Positions 27,892 to 36,782 of a stretch of DNA of 36,782 nucleotides are shown one piece after another. The translations under genes and the position numbers were made by a program. The notes under the pieces are model-generated. The model searched no databases. It worked only from the letters and a program-made list of their open reading frames with translations, and had not been told where the DNA came from. Location of the stretch: assembly GCA_023250815.1 (NCBI GenBank), contig JAHEZZ010000006.1, positions 1 through 36,782 of the forward strand, given 5' to 3'. Position 1 is the first letter of the stretch, and every line of letters starts with the position of its first letter. The DNA comes from Bdellovibrionales bacterium. Lineage in GTDB: Bacteria; Bdellovibrionota; Bacteriovoracia; Bacteriovoracales; Bacteriovoracaceae.

Positions 27892-29820
27892 ATGGTTACA
27901 AATAATTTTATAAAAATGGTTTTAGTTTGGACTTTTGTTTCGCTGATGGCACTCGGATGTTCGTCAAGTTTAGTAAAATCAAATAAAGCAAAAAAAGTAG
28001 TGAAGAATGAAGAGATTGCAGAGTTAAATCAATTTGTATTGAAAAAAAACTTTAAAAAAGAAGAATTGAGTGAGGCACAACAAGAGGCCGATAAAAAAAT
28101 TGAGGAACTCATTTTAGATGCACAAAAATCAGGAAAAGAAGGTGTTCAATATTTGGCCAGCGATCTTTATTTTAAAGCGACTGATGCTTCAATACGGGGG
28201 GATTCACAGTCAGCGGCATTTATTTATAAGTATGTGGCCAAGCTTTATCCAGAAGACATCTATGTGCAAAAGAAATACGCTATTGAATTAATTCGACAGG
28301 GAGATTTAGGCGAGGCAGAGAAAATCTTGTTGGCCATTTTTGAAAATAAAAAGATAAAAAGAGAAGAAGATATTGGCTTAGTTTTGGGGGGGCTCTATGC
28401 GGCCATGGAGCAACCGGATAAAGCACGTTTTATTTACAGTAAAATTTTAGTTGAATTTCCAAAGAGTGAAGAAGCTTGTGTTTTTCTTTCTAAATCTTTG
28501 GCGCTAGAAAAGAAAATTAAAGAAGCTTACAGTAATTTAGATCGTTGCCAAAAAAAATCAGCGAAGGCCGGAATATTTTCTTATTATAAGGGCAAAATTG
28601 CTCTTTCGGAAAATAATAAAAATGAGGCGGCAAAATATTTTCAGGAAGCTTTGAATTTAGAACCAAGTTATTACCAAGCAGCTTTGGGATTAGGTTTAAT
28701 TTATGAAGAGAAAGAAAAATACACCGAAGCGGTTAAAATATATAAGAGCTATTTAAAAAAGAATACTCAGCAATATGCTATTTTATCTCGTCTTGTTCAG
28801 GTTCTTTTTGCCACGGGAAAATTTCAAGAAGTACTTCCTTACGCAGAGTCACTGTCAAACTTAGATAGCAGCGATCTTAATTTAAAAGTGCGTTTAGGTA
28901 TTCTTTATTCTGACAGTAAAAGATATAGCGAGGCCAAAAGATTATTTACAGAAATATTAAACAGTGTACCTGATTCAGATAAAATTTTATATTATATGGC
29001 GGCACTCGAGCAACAAACTGGCAACATTGAAAATGCTATTGGAAATTACAACAAAATAAATGAACAAAGCCCACTGTATGGGGATGCCCAAGTACAAGTT
29101 GCAACTCTAATGTCTATTTTAGCGTTAGACTCTGAGGAGAATGATAAAAAAATTGTCATTGAAAAACGGCTGGTAAGTTTTATAAATTCTAAATCAGACT
29201 TAGCTAACAAGGTAGAGCTTTATGCTGTTTTAGCGAACTACTATGAAAGTGAAAATCGCATTGGTGAAGCGGTCCAAACGTTAATAAATCTAAAGAGTGA
29301 AAAAGCTTATCTTGAAGAGCATGATTATTATTTGGCGACACTTTACGAAAAACTTGGAGATTATAAATCAAGCCGTCAAATTGTCTCTCAAATTGTGGAA
29401 AAAAATCCGGAAAATCCCCACGCACTTAATTTTCTTGGTTACTCTTATATTGAATCAGGAGAAAATTTGGATCAAGCTTTCGGATTAATTTCGAAGGCCG
29501 TTAAATTGCGACCAGAGGATGCTTACATTAGGGATTCGTTAGGTTGGTACCATTACAAGACTGGAAATATAAAAAAGGCTTTGGTTGAGATTAAAAAGGC
29601 TTTTGGGTCAGTTAAAAACGATGTCGTTATAACGAAACATCTTGCTATAATATACGGCGAGCTGAAAAATTATGAGCTGGCAAAAAAATATTTTTTAGAG
29701 GCTTTAAAAAATTGCAAACTAGATTCAGAGAGAAACGAGGTTATCACTGCTATTCAAAAATTCGAACCGCTTCGATTGCCGGCCTCGCTATTACAAGAAA
29801 TTGGTTTGGAAAAGAAATAG
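27892..29820 (+). CDS. TPR-repeat lipoprotein
   Basis: Lipobox FVSLMALGCSSS. Multiple TPR motifs (e.g. AAKYFQEALNLEPSYYQAALGLGLIYEEKEKYTEAVKIYKSYLKKN). ATG 27892 preferred over TTG 27874. Confidence 0.88.
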   Translation: MVTNNFIKMVLVWTFVSLMALGCSSSLVKSNKAKKVVKNEEIAELNQFVLKKNFKKEELSEAQQEADKKIEELILDAQKSGKEGVQYLASDLYFKATDASIRGDSQSAAFIYKYVAKLYPEDIYVQKKYAIELIRQGDLGEAEKILLAIFENKKIKREEDIGLVLGGLYAAMEQPDKARFIYSKILVEFPKSEEACVFLSKSLALEKKIKEAYSNLDRCQKKSAKAGIFSYYKGKIALSENNKNEAAKYFQEALNLEPSYYQAALGLGLIYEEKEKYTEAVKIYKSYLKKNTQQYAILSRLVQVLFATGKFQEVLPYAESLSNLDSSDLNLKVRLGILYSDSKRYSEAKRLFTEILNSVPDSDKILYYMAALEQQTGNIENAIGNYNKINEQSPLYGDAQVQVATLMSILALDSEENDKKIVIEKRLVSFINSKSDLANKVELYAVLANYYESENRIGEAVQTLINLKSEKAYLEEHDYYLATLYEKLGDYKSSRQIVSQIVEKNPENPHALNFLGYSYIESGENLDQAFGLISKAVKLRPEDAYIRDSLGWYHYKTGNIKKALVEIKKAFGSVKNDVVITKHLAIIYGELKNYELAKKYFLEALKNCKLDSERNEVITAIQKFEPLRLPASLLQEIGLEKK

Positions 29821-30449
29821 TAGGTATATTCGCACTATTTTTGTGTTCGTGCGCACACTTTGCGTCGGATCGCGACAGATTATCAAAAGACATAAAAGAA
29901 CAATTTTGCTGGAGCGGAGAAGGCCTGGGTCGAATTGAAATTGGCCAACAGAAAGGGCCATTTTCTTTTGTTATGTCTATGAGTGACAAAGAATTATGGA
30001 CTTTTGAAATGAGTGCGCCTCTCTTTGGAGAAAAAGAGGTGCAATTCGATTTGAAGCAGGAATTTCTAACTCTTAAAGAAAATGCTTTTTTAATTGAAAT
30101 TTTAAAAGGGCAACATTTTGGAACTCCAGAATTGCAATTTAATTTGGCCTTTGCTTTTAAACAAATTTTGCGAAAAATGAGAAATCCAAGATGCGGCGCA
30201 AATTTTTGGAATTGTGTCCCAGAGGGCAATAAAATAATTATTGATGATCAAGGCAACCTTGCAAATACATCGCAGAAAGTTAAAACTCAAATTGAGTTAC
30301 TTGGGCGTGGCGAAAAATATTTTGACCGCATGATTTTTACCTTGTCTGAAGAAGCTGAGGGCCAAGAAGATACCAAATTTAAAAAAATAAAACTGATAAT
30401 GAAAATTCAGAGTTGCGACATTGTAAGGAATCAAAAAAAATTCAATTAA
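29712..30449 (+). CDS. Putative lipoprotein (possibly LolB-like); true start uncertain
   Basis: IVGIFALFLCSCAHFASD lipoprotein-like signal, beta-rich body. Overlaps the TPR gene; the only canonical in-frame start upstream of the signal is TTG 29712. Confidence 0.6.
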   Translation: MQTRFREKRGYHCYSKIRTASIAGLAITRNWFGKEIVGIFALFLCSCAHFASDRDRLSKDIKEQFCWSGEGLGRIEIGQQKGPFSFVMSMSDKELWTFEMSAPLFGEKEVQFDLKQEFLTLKENAFLIEILKGQHFGTPELQFNLAFAFKQILRKMRNPRCGANFWNCVPEGNKIIIDDQGNLANTSQKVKTQIELLGRGEKYFDRMIFTLSEEAEGQEDTKFKKIKLIMKIQSCDIVRNQKKFN

Positions 30450-30589
30450 ATCAAGTTAAATAATGTAAGAGCAAACAGACCTGCATTTTTTGCTGTGGTA
30501 AACTAACGCTTTTTTTTATATAGTTCTTGCGGTTAATCGTTTAAAAAAACAAAATTTTAAAATCTAAAAAAATTAAGAGGAAATAGATT

Positions 30590-32347
30590 ATGAAAAATTT
30601 AGCCCTGATGTTATTTGTAATTTCTTTGATTGGTGGGACTTTCACAAGTTGTAGTAAAAAAGAAATTGAAAAGGTCAAAACGCTTCATTTGTATGTGAGT
30701 ACTCAAGTTAAAGGAATGGATCCAATTTTTGCAGATGATCGTTATTCTAGCAATGAAGTAGGCAGAGTTTATGAAGGGCTACTTGAATATCATTACCTCA
30801 TGCGCCCTTATACTTTAGTGCCCAATCTTGCTGAAAAATTACCAGAAGTCTCAAAAGATGGGTTGACCTATACTTTCTCAATTAAGAAGGGAGTTCTATT
30901 TCACGATGATAAATGTTTTCCAAATGGAACCGGTCGCGAACTAATAGCAGAGGATTTTGTCTATTCATTAAAAAGATTGGCCGATCCTAAGCTTCAATCA
31001 TCTGGTTGGTGGATTCTCGATGGAAAGATTAAGGGCTTGAATGAGTGGCGGGAAAAAAATACTGGTAAACCGAGTGTAGATTACGCTGAAGAGGTTGAAG
31101 GCTTAAAAGCTCTAGATAGATACAATTTGCAATTTAAACTGACTCGACCATATCCCCAGTTTTTGTACGCTTTAGCGATGTCTTTTGCATTTGCTGTCCC
31201 CAGAGAAGCTGTTGAACATTACGGTCCAGCTTTTTTAAATCATCCGGTTGGAACAGGGGCATTTATTCTTCCTGAATTTAAGCAAACCAATAAAATTGTT
31301 TATGTGAAAAATACAAAATTTAGAAATAAAACTTATCCAACAGATGCCTCTGATGAATTAAAAAACTTATTAGAAGATGCCGGAAAACCTTTGCCACTTG
31401 TGGATAAAATTGAAGTTGAAATTGTCATTGAATCACAACCTGCTTGGCTTAATTTTCAAAAAGGAAACTCCGATTATATGGGTGTTCCAAAAGATAATTT
31501 TGCCAGCGCAATTCAAGGCAATACGCTATCGGATGACTTAAAAGCAAAAGGCATTGAGCTTATTGTTGAGCCATCACTCGATGTTACTTATGTTGCTTTT
31601 AATCATGATTCTGAATTATTTAAAAATAAAAAATTAAGACAAGCGATGTACTTGGCCCAAGATATTGTGAAGCAGAATGAATTGTTTTATAACAATACGG
31701 GATTACCGGCGGAATCTATTGTTCCTCCAGGAATTTCTGGACACATTAAGATGTATAAAAATCCTTTTAGGGGGCCAGATCTTGAAAAAGCAAAAAAACT
31801 TTTAGCTGAAGCTGGTTATCCCGAAGGAAAAGGGCTCCCCGAAATTACTTATGACTGTCCTTCTTCAACTGTTTCACGTCAGATTGGGGAGCATTTTAAA
31901 CAAGAGATGGCAAAAGTTGGTATCAATATAAAAGTTGTGCAAAACCCTTGGCCAGAGTTGCAAAGTAAAGTGCAAAAAAGAACAATTATGACTTATGGAA
32001 TGGCGTGGGGAGCAGATTATCCAGATGCAGAAAATTTTTTACAACTTCTTTACGGGCCAAATCGTTCACCCGGGCCAAACGGTTCTGGATATAATAATCC
32101 TGAATTTAATCAACTTTATAAATCTTCTTCTATGATGCAGGATTCTCCTGAGAGAACTGCGCTTTATGAAAAGATGTATAGAATTGCCGCAGAAGATGTC
32201 CCCATGATGTATGGAGTTCATCGTCAGTCTTATGTTGTTAAACATGGCTGGCTTAGAAACTATATCTCTACCGATTTTGAAGTTGGTCAAGCACAGTATT
32301 TAAATGTCGATCAAGAAAAGAAAAAATCACTTATAGGTAAACTTTAA
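30590..32347 (+). CDS. oppA: Oligopeptide ABC transporter substrate-binding lipoprotein
   Basis: Lipobox SLIGGTFTSC; SBP family 5 pattern (PIFADDRYSSNEVGRVYEGLLEY...LTYTFSIKKGVLFHDD). Confidence 0.93.
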   Translation: MKNLALMLFVISLIGGTFTSCSKKEIEKVKTLHLYVSTQVKGMDPIFADDRYSSNEVGRVYEGLLEYHYLMRPYTLVPNLAEKLPEVSKDGLTYTFSIKKGVLFHDDKCFPNGTGRELIAEDFVYSLKRLADPKLQSSGWWILDGKIKGLNEWREKNTGKPSVDYAEEVEGLKALDRYNLQFKLTRPYPQFLYALAMSFAFAVPREAVEHYGPAFLNHPVGTGAFILPEFKQTNKIVYVKNTKFRNKTYPTDASDELKNLLEDAGKPLPLVDKIEVEIVIESQPAWLNFQKGNSDYMGVPKDNFASAIQGNTLSDDLKAKGIELIVEPSLDVTYVAFNHDSELFKNKKLRQAMYLAQDIVKQNELFYNNTGLPAESIVPPGISGHIKMYKNPFRGPDLEKAKKLLAEAGYPEGKGLPEITYDCPSSTVSRQIGEHFKQEMAKVGINIKVVQNPWPELQSKVQKRTIMTYGMAWGADYPDAENFLQLLYGPNRSPGPNGSGYNNPEFNQLYKSSSMMQDSPERTALYEKMYRIAAEDVPMMYGVHRQSYVVKHGWLRNYISTDFEVGQAQYLNVDQEKKKSLIGKL

Positions 32348-32353
32348 AAATTT

Positions 32354-33295
32354 ATGAATATTTATTTTTATATTATTCGAAGAATGGCCTACATGATTCC
32401 TATTTTGCTTGGGGTTTGTTTGGTGATTTTTTTTCTTTTTAATGTAGTGGCGCCAGATCCTGCGATGATTATGTTGGGCAAACATGCTACCGCAAAGCAG
32501 ATTTTAGAAGTTCGAAAAGAGCTTGGTTTAGATCGGCCGTGGTTTAGTCAGTACCTAGACATTGTAAAATCGTCGTTTACTTTTGATTTTGGCCGGTCAT
32601 GGTCTACCAAGCAAGAAATAGTTGATATGATTAAAAACGGTGCAATCCCTTCTCTAACGGTTGCCATTCCTGCTTTTATCATTGCCACTATTTTATCTAT
32701 TGTCATTTCAATGTTCGTGGCATTTTATCGAGGTTCACTCTTAGATAAAATGACTGTTTTTGTATGTGTTGCTCTGATGAGTCTATCTAGTTTAGCTTAT
32801 ATCCTATTTGGACAATGGTTTTTTGCTTTTAAATTGGGCTGGTTTGAAATTTCTGGTTATGAACCAGTTTTTCCGCAGATTATTTCTTATGTCGCCTTAC
32901 CTGTAATTATTTGGGTTATTTTAGAGGTTGGCCCAGATGTTCGTTTTTATCGCACAGTTGTCTTGGATGAAGTCTATCAAGATTATGTGCGAACTGCCAG
33001 ATCTAAAGGTCTCTCTGAGAAAGTGATTCTTTTTAAACATATTCTTAAGAATGCCATGATTCCAATTATAACAAGTATTATTATACAGATTCCATTTTTA
33101 ATTCTTGGGGCCCTACTTCTAGAAAGTTTTTTTGGAATTCCTGGCCTTGGAGGAATTACCTTAAATGCAATCAATTCTTCTGACTTTCCCGTTATTAAAG
33201 CAATGACTGTTTTATCTGCAGTTGCATTTATTATTTTTAGCGTAATCACTGATGTGATGTACACACTAGTCGACCCTCGCATTAGATTAAAGTAG
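32354..33295 (+). CDS. oppB: Oligopeptide ABC transporter permease
   Basis: MNIYFYIIRRMAYMIPILLGVCLVIFFLF...GLDRPWFSQYL...DYVRTARSKGLSEKVILFKHILKNAMIPI EAA-type loop. Confidence 0.95.
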   Translation: MNIYFYIIRRMAYMIPILLGVCLVIFFLFNVVAPDPAMIMLGKHATAKQILEVRKELGLDRPWFSQYLDIVKSSFTFDFGRSWSTKQEIVDMIKNGAIPSLTVAIPAFIIATILSIVISMFVAFYRGSLLDKMTVFVCVALMSLSSLAYILFGQWFFAFKLGWFEISGYEPVFPQIISYVALPVIIWVILEVGPDVRFYRTVVLDEVYQDYVRTARSKGLSEKVILFKHILKNAMIPIITSIIIQIPFLILGALLLESFFGIPGLGGITLNAINSSDFPVIKAMTVLSAVAFIIFSVITDVMYTLVDPRIRLK

Positions 33296-33304
33296 GTGGG
33301 TAAT

Positions 33305-34207
33305 ATGGAAAATGTACAAACTTCCACAAATATTAATTTTACCCCAAGGATCACTCCAAAATCTAAATCTTTATGGCAACACGCTTGGACGCAGCTAAAA
33401 AAAGATAAACTTGCGATGCTTGCCTTGACTGTAGTCACTCTCTATTCATTGATTGCAATTTTGTCGGCGTTAGGAGTAATTGCAACTGGGTTTGACAAAG
33501 AAGTAGGTGCCTCTTATATGGCCCCAAATCTTGAGCATATTTTAGGAACAGATATTTTTGGTAGAAGTGTCTGGGATAAAATGATTAAAAGTACTGAAGT
33601 CGCTATGTCAGTTGGACTGGTCACTGCAGTTATTTCTATTTTTATTGGTGTGCTACTGGGGTCAATCGCCGGATATTTTGGTGGATTATTGGATGAGTTG
33701 ATTGTTTGGTTTTACACCACAGTATCTTCCATTCCTGGAATTATGCTTCTAGTGGCGATTACATTTATTATGGGGAAAGGGCTTTTTGCAATGTATCTTG
33801 CCTTGGGTTTAACAAGTTGGGTGAGTCTATGTCGCTTAATCAGAGGCGAAGTTATGCGGCACAAAGACCGTGAATATGTTCAGGCCGCTTCGTCTGTTGG
33901 TTGTGGTGATTTTCGAAAACTTTTTGTCCATATTTTACCCAACGTTCTTCATATTGTGATTATTAATTTTTCTTTGCAATTTCAGGTGGCAATTAAATCT
34001 GAAGTTATCTTGTCTTATTTGGGATTAGGAGTTCAGGGGCGACCAAGTTGGGGAACAATGATTGATGATTCTAAATTAGAATTGGCCAGAGGTGTTTGGT
34101 GGCAACTCTTTGCTGCTTCTATTGCCATGTTTATTGTTGTTTTGGCCTTTAGTATATTAGGCGATGCTTTACGGGATGCACTTGATCCAAAATTAAAAGG
34201 CAAGTAG
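33305..34207 (+). CDS. oppC: Oligopeptide ABC transporter permease
   Basis: [57 protein letters not shown] 33305 after SD AGGTGGG. Confidence 0.95.
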   Translation: MENVQTSTNINFTPRITPKSKSLWQHAWTQLKKDKLAMLALTVVTLYSLIAILSALGVIATGFDKEVGASYMAPNLEHILGTDIFGRSVWDKMIKSTEVAMSVGLVTAVISIFIGVLLGSIAGYFGGLLDELIVWFYTTVSSIPGIMLLVAITFIMGKGLFAMYLALGLTSWVSLCRLIRGEVMRHKDREYVQAASSVGCGDFRKLFVHILPNVLHIVIINFSLQFQVAIKSEVILSYLGLGVQGRPSWGTMIDDSKLELARGVWWQLFAASIAMFIVVLAFSILGDALRDALDPKLKGK

Positions 34208-34226
34208 GGAGCTTAGGGGAATATTG

Positions 34227-35219
34227 ATGAGTGAAAGAATTCTAGAAGTTAAAGATTTAGTAGTTGAATTTAACACTGACAGAGGAAGAATTACTGCAGT
34301 TGATGGCGTTTCACTAGAGCTTAATAAAGGTGAAACTTTGGGAATTGTCGGTGAGTCTGGTTCTGGTAAATCTGTAACGGCTTTAGCTATTATGCGATTA
34401 ATTGCTTCACCTCCAGGACATATTTCTAAGGGCGAAATTAAATTTAAAGATAAAGATCTATTAAAACTTTCGATTGAAGAAATGAGAAAAATTAGAGGCA
34501 ATAAAGTTGCGATGATTTTTCAGGAGCCTATGACTTCGCTAAATCCAGTTTATACGATCGGAAATCAAATTGAAGAAGTTGTGGAATTACATCAACCCCA
34601 TTTGGCAAAAAATGCTCGGCATCTTAAGGCGATAGAACTTTTGAAATTAGTAGGCATCCCTTCTCCCGAAAAACGGATTATTGAGTACCCTCATCAACTT
34701 TCCGGCGGAATGAGACAGAGAGTGATGATTGCAATGTCTCTTGCTTGTGAGCCTGATATTTTAATTGCCGATGAGCCGACAACCGCTCTTGATGTGACTA
34801 TTCAAGCACAAATATTAGACTTAATGAGAAAGCTTCAAAAAGAACTTGGAATGGGAATTATTTTTATTACCCATGACTTAGGCGTTGTTGCTGAAATGTG
34901 CAACCAGGTTGCAGTCATGTACTGCGGTCAGATTGTCGAAAAAGCCGATGTCAAAACTTTATTTGCTAATCCAAAACATCCTTATACAAAAGGTCTTATT
35001 CATTCCATTCCTTCATTTGATTCAACAAGTGGAATGAAAAAAGAAAAATTACCGACGATTGAAGGGATGGTACCGTCACTATTTGATTTACCTCCTGGCT
35101 GTAGTTTCCAAGATCGCTGCAAATATGCGACAGAGACTTGTCGTGGCATGAATGGTCGCCCCAAATTAGAAATGGTGGGTAGTGATCACTTGGTGAGTTG
35201 TTTTAATCCGATTAATTAA
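34227..35219 (+). CDS. oppD: Oligopeptide ABC transporter ATPase
   Basis: [51 protein letters not shown]. Confidence 0.95.
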   Translation: MSERILEVKDLVVEFNTDRGRITAVDGVSLELNKGETLGIVGESGSGKSVTALAIMRLIASPPGHISKGEIKFKDKDLLKLSIEEMRKIRGNKVAMIFQEPMTSLNPVYTIGNQIEEVVELHQPHLAKNARHLKAIELLKLVGIPSPEKRIIEYPHQLSGGMRQRVMIAMSLACEPDILIADEPTTALDVTIQAQILDLMRKLQKELGMGIIFITHDLGVVAEMCNQVAVMYCGQIVEKADVKTLFANPKHPYTKGLIHSIPSFDSTSGMKKEKLPTIEGMVPSLFDLPPGCSFQDRCKYATETCRGMNGRPKLEMVGSDHLVSCFNPIN

Positions 35220-35228
35220 TGAGGTCAT

Positions 35229-36203
35229 ATGTCTAGTGAAATACTTCTTGATGTTCAAAATTTAACAAAAAGTTTTCCTATTAAAGGCGGACTATTTGGA
35301 AAGAGAGTTGGTCAAGTTAGTGCCGTAAATAATGTTAACTTAAAAATTAAACGAGGCGAGACATTAGGACTTGTTGGAGAATCAGGTTGTGGTAAAACCA
35401 CATTAGGTCGATCGATATTGAGATTAATTGAACCTACGTCAGGGAAAATTATTTTTGACGGAAAGGACATCACTCATATTTCTTCTGAAGAGATTCGCGC
35501 CTATCGACGTCGTATGCAAATTATTTTTCAAGACCCTTATGCTTCACTCAATCCGCGTATGACCGTTTCTACTATTTTATCCGAACCGCTCGAGATTCAT
35601 AAATTGCATGAAGGCAAAGAAGCAAGAACTAAAAGACTTTATCAATTATTAGATTATGTTCAATTGCCAAAAGATGCTTTAAATAAATACCCTCACGAAT
35701 TTTCTGGTGGCCAAAGACAAAGAATATGTATTGCAAGGGCCTTGGCAGTGGAACCTGATTTTATAGTTTGTGATGAACCAGTTTCTGCTTTAGATGTTTC
35801 TGTGCAGGCACAAGTTGTAAATTTATTGATGGATTTACAAAAAGAATTAAAATTGACTTATCTTTTTATCGCCCACGATTTGAAAGTTGTTGAATATATT
35901 TCTTCTCGTGTTTCGGTTATGTATTTGGGTAATGTTGTTGAAACGGCAGAATCGCATGAGCTTTATGGCCATGCTAAGCATCCCTATACGAAGGCCCTCT
36001 TTTCCGCTATTCCAGTTCCTAATCCCACAAAACATCATGAAAGAATTATTTTAGAAGGAGATATTCCTAGTCCTGTAAATCCTCCATCTGGTTGTCATTT
36101 TCATCCAAGATGTTGGAAGGCCAATCAGCAGTGCAGAGAGACTTATCCATCAGTAACTAGTTTTACAAAAACACACGAATTTCGTTGTTATAATCCTGTT
36201 TAA
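35229..36203 (+). CDS. oppF: Oligopeptide ABC transporter ATPase
   Basis: [51 protein letters not shown]. Confidence 0.95.
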   Translation: MSSEILLDVQNLTKSFPIKGGLFGKRVGQVSAVNNVNLKIKRGETLGLVGESGCGKTTLGRSILRLIEPTSGKIIFDGKDITHISSEEIRAYRRRMQIIFQDPYASLNPRMTVSTILSEPLEIHKLHEGKEARTKRLYQLLDYVQLPKDALNKYPHEFSGGQRQRICIARALAVEPDFIVCDEPVSALDVSVQAQVVNLLMDLQKELKLTYLFIAHDLKVVEYISSRVSVMYLGNVVETAESHELYGHAKHPYTKALFSAIPVPNPTKHHERIILEGDIPSPVNPPSGCHFHPRCWKANQQCRETYPSVTSFTKTHEFRCYNPV

Positions 36204-36277
36204 AATCTAATTAATTTTATTTTTATATTCTTGTCAAAGTCTTGCAGCTTAAAGTAAAAATTAAAGCCTGACATAAT

Positions 36278-36361
36278 GCCCAGCTGGTGAAATGGCAGAC
36301 ACACCAGGCTTAGGACCTGGCGCCGCGAGGCATAGGGGTTCAAGTCCCTTGCTGGGCACCA
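36278..36361 (+). tRNA. tRNA-Leu (anticodon UAG), CCA encoded
   Basis: GCCCAGC acceptor pairs with GCTGGGC; anticodon arm CCAGG-CTTAGGA-CCTGG; GGGTTCAAGTCCC T-arm; long variable arm; ACCA end. Confidence 0.95.
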
Positions 36362-36395
36362 ATGCAGAATAAACACCTGAAATTAAAAAGAAAAG

Positions 36396-36417
36396 ACACC
36401 GATTCGAAAATCGGTGT
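36396..36417. terminator. Hairpin downstream of tRNA-Leu (possible terminator, no clear U-tract)
   Basis: ACACCGAT-TCGAAA-ATCGGTGT, 8-bp perfect stem. Confidence 0.4.
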
Positions 36418-36469
36418 ACTAAAAGTGTACTATCACAAAATATTCTGTGCATTAATCACCACTTTATTC

Positions 36470-36577
36470 TCAGCTAAAATTAACACTTGAAGCGACTTTC
36501 TTTAAAAAATCGTTATGCAAATGTGCGTAGCGCTTCACAGTCATATCGACGGTTGAATGCCCTAAAATTTTAGAGAG
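36470..36577 (-). pseudogene. C-terminal remnant of a tyrosine recombinase/phage integrase
   Basis: Minus-strand frame ending TGA at 36470-36472 encodes LSKILGHSTVDMTVKRYAHLHNDFLKKVASSVNFS*, the LGHS...T..RYAHL catalytic-box II region. An in-frame TGA lies just upstream, so only a fragment remains. Confidence 0.8.
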
Positions 36578-36669
36578 CGATCAAGTACAAATCATATTAT
36601 TAGATCACACGGTGGGAAAATTATTTACCGTCCATCCCTTTTGGGAGGGGCCTGTTTTGAGGTTCAAAT

Positions 36670-36753
36670 ATGAGTAGAGAATTAATTTTATTAGTTGATG
36701 ATGACATCGACATTTTAGAAAGCTACAAATTTCTTTTGCAAGGACTGTCCTAG
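36670..36753 (+). pseudogene. Truncated response-regulator receiver N-terminus
   Basis: MSRELILLVDDDIDILESYKFLLQGLS* : receiver beta1/Asp-triad start, then a premature TAG after 27 aa. Confidence 0.65.
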
Positions 36754-36782
36754 TTTGACAGTGGATAGAGTAAAAAATCACA

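Noticed and set aside
29750-30229. 159-aa minus-strand ORF
   Set aside because: Antisense shadow of the putative lipoprotein gene; no recognisable motif or start context.
32983-33438. 151-aa minus-strand ORF
   Set aside because: Antisense to oppB/oppC, which are unambiguous.
36261-36452. Minus-strand ORF MHRIFCDSTLLVHRFSNRC...VPSKGLEPLCLAAPGPKPGVSAISPAG
   Set aside because: It is the antisense translation of tRNA-Leu and its flank; this type of peptide is a well-known spurious annotation.

Overview
This is a 36.8 kb, AT-rich bacterial chromosomal window. Gene content (M3 oligopeptidase, HD-GYP, paired ArsA-fold ATPases, Cys-poor and Cys-rich secreted orphans) looks like a Bdellovibrionota/Bacteriovoracaceae-type genome, but that taxonomic guess is inference. 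About 26 protein genes are supported. They include a DtxR-type regulator, a three-gene membrane glycosylation locus (GT2 / FAD oxidoreductase / Agl23-like), an M3 oligopeptidase, a nitronate monooxygenase-like protein, an M28 aminopeptidase, a SUV3-like RNA helicase, and a DUF455 ferritin-like protein coupled to an ATP-grasp-like protein. They also include an HD-GYP protein divergent from a degenerate SpoIIE-like protein, and a long minus-strand cluster (apt, cystathionine lyase, CBS, glutamate-cysteine ligase, two ArsA-fold ATPases, OM beta-barrel). A PhaR-like regulator, a lipo-TPR protein, a complete oppABCDF operon and a tRNA-Leu(UAG) with an integrase remnant beside it complete the set. 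The most unusual signals not explained by gene calls are: (1) a structured repeat present upstream of three unrelated genes, which ends in a Shine-Dalgarno plus ATG and shows a compensatory stem change; (2) a vestigial tyrosine-recombinase C-terminus beside tRNA-Leu plus a broken response-regulator start; (3) the DUF455/ATP-grasp pair; (4) ArsA-fold pair linked to thiol biosynthesis; (5) a poly-T frame discontinuity in a signal-peptide gene; (6) a perfect 10-bp-arm palindrome upstream of the PhaR-like gene. No CRISPR array or rRNA was seen.
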